This document shows, piece by piece, positions 5,785 through 8,710 of a stretch of DNA of 8,710 nucleotides. Within the stretch, counting starts at the first letter, position 1. Each line of letters opens with the position of its first letter. The translations under genes and the position numbers were made by a program. The stretch is from Nitrospinota bacterium (GTDB lineage Bacteria > UBA8248 > JACPRG01): the NCBI GenBank assembly GCA_030740135.1, contig JASLXW010000150.1, positions 1 through 8,710 on the forward strand, read 5' to 3'. The notes below the pieces were generated by a model that was not told the DNA's origin, did no database searches, and saw only the letters and a program-made list of their open reading frames with translations.

Positions 5785-6911
5785 CGCCCTCGCCTCCCGA
5801 CGGGTCCAAATGGCGCAGGGCCTCCGCCGCCGGGGCCGGACAAACAGGGCTCGCCTTGCAGGAAGACCGGCTCCCGGGCGGCCCGTGGGGGAAAATCGTG
5901 AAGGGCGGCCTCCTCGCCGCCTCCTGGTTCTACGGCGCGGGGCACGCGTCCCGGATGTCCGCCTATCGGGCGGGGATCTTCAAAACGCGGAAGCCGCCCT
6001 GCTGGGTGATCAGCGTCGGCAACCTCACGGCGGGGGGGACCGGGAAGACGCCGGTGGTCCTGTCGGTGGCCCGAGCGCTGACCCGGCGGGGGCGGAAGGT
6101 GGCCGTCCTGAGCCGCGGGTGGGGCGGACGGGCGTCCGGACCGGTGACGGTCGTCTCGGACGGAGAAAACCTCCGGGTTCACCCCCCCGAGGCCGCGGAC
6201 GAGGCGTATCTGCTGGCTTCCCGCCTCCCCGGCGTTCCCGTCCTGACGGGCAAGGATCGGTACGCGTTGGGCGAGCGCGCGGCGGCCGAGTTCGGCGTGG
6301 AAGGGGTCGTCCTCGACGACGGGTTTCAGCACGTCCAGCTCGCCCGGGATCTGAACCTCCTTCTGCTGGACGCCGACCGGCCCTACGGGAACGGCCGCCT
6401 GCTCCCCCGCGGGACGCTACGCGAGCCGCGGGGGGCCGCCGCCCGCGCCGACGGCATCCTGATCACCCGCGCCGATTCGCCGGAGCCCGAAACGGAAGCG
6501 CGGCTCCGGCGGGAATTTCCCGCGCTGCCCATCGCCGTCAGCCGCTTCGTCCCCGACGGCGTCCGGGACCTGGAATCCGGCGAGGCGATCGACCCGATCG
6601 GCAAGCGGGTCTTTCTGGTCTGCGGGATTGCGCGGCCGTCGGGCTTTCGGCAAACGGCCATCCAGGCCGGCCTCGAAGTGGCGGGCCTCGCGTCGTTCCC
6701 CGACCATCACGTGTACACCCCGGCGGAGGCGGCGCACTTGCGGGAGCGCGCAAGGGCGGCCGGCGCCGAGGGTCTGCTCACCACGGAAAAGGACGCGGTC
6801 AAGCTCCGGATTTCGCACGGGGGGGATCCGCCGGCCTGGTCGCTGCAAATTCGGCTCGAGATCCTTTCGGGCGGGCCGCATTGGGAGGACTGGACGCGCG
6901 GCCCCGGCTGA
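5781..6911 (+). CDS. lpxK: LpxK, tetraacyldisaccharide 4'-kinase
   Basis: ATP-dependent inner-membrane kinase that phosphorylates the 4'-position of the lipid A disaccharide. Landmarks are an amphipathic N-terminal segment (WGKIVKGGLLAASWFYGAG, from residue 36), the Walker A region GNLTAGGTGKTP (80-91), VLSRGWGG, an AADEAYLL block matching the usual GDEP motif, VLDDGFQH (177-184), the RPYGNGRLLPRG and LREP blocks, an FPDHHVYT histidine motif and TTEKDAVKL. The start GTG 5781 overlaps the waaA stop in GTGA, pointing to coupling. With this start the protein is 376 residues and carries about 35 extra residues of low complexity before the family's usual N-terminus. No better start with a ribosome binding site is evident downstream. 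The stop codon lies in the stem of a hairpin. Confidence 0.96.
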   Translation: MTPSPPDGSKWRRASAAGAGQTGLALQEDRLPGGPWGKIVKGGLLAASWFYGAGHASRMSAYRAGIFKTRKPPCWVISVGNLTAGGTGKTPVVLSVARALTRRGRKVAVLSRGWGGRASGPVTVVSDGENLRVHPPEAADEAYLLASRLPGVPVLTGKDRYALGERAAAEFGVEGVVLDDGFQHVQLARDLNLLLLDADRPYGNGRLLPRGTLREPRGAAARADGILITRADSPEPETEARLRREFPALPIAVSRFVPDGVRDLESGEAIDPIGKRVFLVCGIARPSGFRQTAIQAGLEVAGLASFPDHHVYTPAEAAHLRERARAAGAEGLLTTEKDAVKLRISHGGDPPAWSLQIRLEILSGGPHWEDWTRGPG

Positions 6912-6921
6912 AAGCCGGGGC
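6901..6921. terminator. Hairpin between convergent lpxK and lptG, possible bidirectional terminator
   Basis: A perfect 9-bp inverted repeat (GCCCCGGCT, loop GAA, AGCCGGGGC) covers the lpxK TGA codon (6909-6911) and stands 28 bases from the lptG stop. Neither side has a T-run, so it is not a classical intrinsic terminator. The place between two convergent units and the strong stem support a terminator or 3'-end protecting role. Confidence 0.5.
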
Positions 6922-6948
6922 GGGCGGGTGTCGCGGGCCGAGGTCTTC

Positions 6949-8031
6949 CTACCCCCGCACCGTCATCATCATGTAGACGCCGGTGGCCAGGAAGATGACA
7001 TTCGTCGCCCAGGCGGCGATGATGGCCGGGAGAACCCCCGCGTGCCCGAGGGAAAGGCCCGCGTAAAAGAGGATGAAGTAGCTGAACCCGATCACAAGGG
7101 TCAGCAGGATGCTGCGGGCGAGTCCGCCGCTGCGCCCCGTTTTCAGGCAGAACGGGATGCCCACAAGCGCCATGATCAGCCCCACCAGGGGGTAGGCAAG
7201 CTTGGCGTGGAGGTCCACAACGTACTTGGTTTCGTCCACGCCGTTGGCGCGCAGGCCCCCGATGTATTCCCGCATCTCGCCCAGGTTCATCTCACCGGGC
7301 TCTTTCTTGATTTGCAGGAAGTCTTCGGGCCGCTCGGGGACATCAACCTGGGCTTCGGTGAAGACCTGGGACTCCAACTGGCCCTTGCGCGGGAATTTCC
7401 GGTGCCGGCCGTTCCGGAATATCCACACCTTGCCGTTCCAGAGCACCGTTTTGGCGTCGAGCCGCTCCAGGAGCCGGCCCTCGGTGGACAAGCGGTACAA
7501 GGTGACGCCCTTGAGAAGATTGCGGTTCGAATCGAAGGATTGGATCTGCCAGATGGTCCGGTTATCCGACCGATACCAGATCTTGTTCTTCCGGATGGCG
7601 CCCTTCGGGGGCCGCTTCTTGACGAAGACCTGAATGATGTAGTTGACCTTCTTGTTGGTGATCGGGAGCAGGTACTCTCCCGCGAAGAACAACAGACCGC
7701 TTCCGATCGCCCCCAAGACCAGGATCGGCAGGGAGATCCGGTACAGGCTCATGCCGCAGGCCCGCATGGCCGTGACCTCGTTGTTGTGTCCCAGGATCAG
7801 CAGGGAGAACACCGACGCGAGGAGGATGGCCGCCGGGCTGATTTGCATGAGAATCTGGGGGATCTTGTATACGAAATAGCCAACGGCCTGCCGGAACGGG
7901 GTCCCTTTTTCCAGGAAGTCGTCGACCCGCTCAAAGAACTCGACAATCAGGTAGATGGCGAGAAACGCCAGGAGACTGACCAGAAAGATGCGAAGAAACT
8001 GGGCGCCCACATAGCGGGTCAACAACCTCAA
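6949..8031 (-). CDS. lptG: LptG, LPS export ABC transporter permease
   Basis: One of the two inner-membrane subunits of the LptB2FG transporter that extracts LPS and passes it to LptC/LptA. The 360 residues show the YjgP/YjgQ-family plan. An N-terminal helix is at about 13-33, two further helices are at about 52-79 and 98-120, and the coupling segment NNEVTAMRACGMSLYRI (82-98) lies between them. A periplasmic beta-jellyroll spans about 130-270 and three C-terminal helices complete the fold. The TTG start overlaps the lptF stop in TTGA and has a strong GGGGG ribosome binding site 6 bases upstream. The assignment to LptG rather than LptF rests on its second place in the pair and its jellyroll blocks such as IWQIQSFD and LDAKTVLWNGKVWIF. 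It converges on lpxK. lptA, lptB and lptC are not in the window. Confidence 0.93.
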   Translation of the reverse strand: MRLLTRYVGAQFLRIFLVSLLAFLAIYLIVEFFERVDDFLEKGTPFRQAVGYFVYKIPQILMQISPAAILLASVFSLLILGHNNEVTAMRACGMSLYRISLPILVLGAIGSGLLFFAGEYLLPITNKKVNYIIQVFVKKRPPKGAIRKNKIWYRSDNRTIWQIQSFDSNRNLLKGVTLYRLSTEGRLLERLDAKTVLWNGKVWIFRNGRHRKFPRKGQLESQVFTEAQVDVPERPEDFLQIKKEPGEMNLGEMREYIGGLRANGVDETKYVVDLHAKLAYPLVGLIMALVGIPFCLKTGRSGGLARSILLTLVIGFSYFILFYAGLSLGHAGVLPAIIAAWATNVIFLATGVYMMMTVRG

Positions 8032-8710
8032 GTCCGTCCCCCTTTCGCCGGTTCCAGCCTTTGTGGAAAGAACTTCTTCCGCAGCGCCTCCAGCGCCCCC
8101 TCCACGTGCTCACTGAGCTTTTCGGCGACCCGGAACGGGGAGTCCTTCTGGACCTTGCGCGTGAGATAAAATCCGATGGCGGCCAGCACAAAATTCGGAA
8201 TCCACATGGCGATCAGGGGGGGGATGTGTCCACCGTCTCCGAGACCCTCTCCCATGGAGAGCATGACGTAGTAGAAAATGATGATGGCGAGGCTGAGGGC
8301 CAGCCCTCCGGATTTCCCCGACCGCCGGTTTCGGACGCCCAAGGGGGCGCCCACGAATCCGATGATCAGACACGCGGCCGGCAGAGAGAATTTCTTGTAA
8401 TACTCCACCAAGAGGTTGTTGTACCTTGGGTTGTCCTTCTTGTACCGCTTCAGTTTTTCCCGGATCACATACAGGGAATGGTTCTTGCCGGCGCGTTCCA
8501 GTCTGCCGGCGTCACCCATGAGGGACCGGGTGTCCAGGTTGACCTCGTAGGTGGCGAACCGGATGACCTGATACTTCTTCTCCGCCTCCGTGGCTTGATG
8601 GATCGATCCGTTTCGCAGCCGCAGGGACACCTTGAGCAATTTCGGGTTGGAGACCAAAACGCCCTCTTCCGCAACGATGGTCTGCGGATTTTCCTGCGTA
8701 CGGCTGTCGT
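8028..8710 (-). CDS. lptF: LptF, LPS export ABC transporter permease, C-terminal part (5' end outside window)
   Basis: Partner of LptG in the LptB2FG LPS exporter. The frame is open to the right edge (the first full codons read DSRTQENPQ), so the N-terminal helices and part of the jellyroll are missing. Visible are the periplasmic beta-strands (SNPKLLKVSLRLRNGSIHQ, YQVIRFATYEVNLD), a basic segment (REKLKRYKKDNPRYNNLLVEYYKKFSLP) leading into the membrane, and the C-terminal three-helix block (AACLIIGFVGAPLGV, ALSLAIIIFYYVMLSMGE, WIPNFVLAAIGFYL). The basic cytoplasmic loop RNRRSGKSGG is typical of the family. A charged tail of about 45 residues follows. The internal TTG at 8657 is not a credible start because it lies inside the jellyroll domain. 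The stop overlaps lptG by four bases. Confidence 0.92.
   Translation of the reverse strand, partial: DSRTQENPQTIVAEEGVLVSNPKLLKVSLRLRNGSIHQATEAEKKYQVIRFATYEVNLDTRSLMGDAGRLERAGKNHSLYVIREKLKRYKKDNPRYNNLLVEYYKKFSLPAACLIIGFVGAPLGVRNRRSGKSGGLALSLAIIIFYYVMLSMGEGLGDGGHIPPLIAMWIPNFVLAAIGFYLTRKVQKDSPFRVAEKLSEHVEGALEALRKKFFPQRLEPAKGGRT
8037..8045 (-). promoter_or_regulatory. Ribosome binding site of lptG, deciding a TTG start
   Basis: On the minus strand AAAGGGGGA lies inside the end of lptF, with six bases between its G-run and TTG 8031-8029. It supports this TTG over the two TTG codons two and three codons later, and it allows lptG to be translated by its own ribosomes as well as by coupling to lptF. 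Confidence 0.6.

Noticed and set aside
6628..8169. 513-codon plus-strand frame over the end of lpxK and all of lptG
   Set aside because: It reads through the lpxK end in another frame and the antisense of lptG; the minus strand gives a clean LptG with helices and a ribosome binding site.
1..8710. CRISPR array, insertion sequence, tRNA or rRNA, phage or defence genes
   Set aside because: No spaced direct repeats, transposase motifs, terminal inverted repeats or structured RNA genes were seen; the window is filled with lipid A and LPS export genes.
1..8710. msbA lipid A flippase within the cluster
   Set aside because: Related clusters often carry msbA near lpxB and waaA, but no ABC transporter fusion with Walker motifs is encoded here.

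Overview
The window is an almost gap-free, high-GC stretch of a Gram-negative (diderm) genome devoted to building and exporting the Kdo2-lipid A core of lipopolysaccharide. The gene set is lpxA, a Gfo/Idh/MocA oxidoreductase, lpxI in place of lpxH, lpxB, a DUF374 acyltransferase, waaA (kdtA) and lpxK. This order resembles deltaproteobacterial (Desulfobacterota-type) and related lineages rather than enterobacteria. No marker in the window fixes the taxon, so this is a family-level guess. Long shadow frames on both strands are expected at this base composition and were left out.

Layout. On the plus strand: the C-terminal two thirds of LpxA (1-513, 5' end outside the window); an NAD(P)-dependent Gfo/Idh/MocA oxidoreductase (531-1532) placed like GnnA; LpxI (about 1549-2394); LpxB (about 2390-3597), broken by a one-frame shift at a run of 12 G; a DUF374 LpxJ-like or lysophospholipid acyltransferase-like protein (3594-4370); the Kdo transferase WaaA (4453-5784); and the lipid A 4'-kinase LpxK (5781-6911). 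A perfect 9-bp hairpin covers the lpxK stop codon. On the minus strand, converging on it, are lptG (8031-6949) and lptF (enters from the right edge, stops at 8028). These are the two membrane subunits of the LPS export transporter.

How the genes work together. LpxA puts the first 3-hydroxyacyl chain on the UDP-sugar. The oxidoreductase may alter that sugar, as GnnA does. LpxI cuts UDP-2,3-diacylglucosamine to lipid X, LpxB joins lipid X to another UDP-diacylglucosamine, LpxK phosphorylates the disaccharide, WaaA adds Kdo, and the DUF374 enzyme is a candidate for a secondary acyl chain. LptF and LptG then drive LPS extraction from the inner membrane. The plus-strand genes overlap by a few bases or are separated by less than 85 bases, so they probably form one operon with translational coupling. 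lptF and lptG overlap by four bases and form a second transcription unit.

No clearly new system is visible. The points worth a second look are the G12 frameshift in lpxB, the lack of a usual start codon for LpxB, two unusual positions in LpxA, and the GnnA-like gene without a GnnB partner next to it. There is no stretch over 100 bases without a gene.
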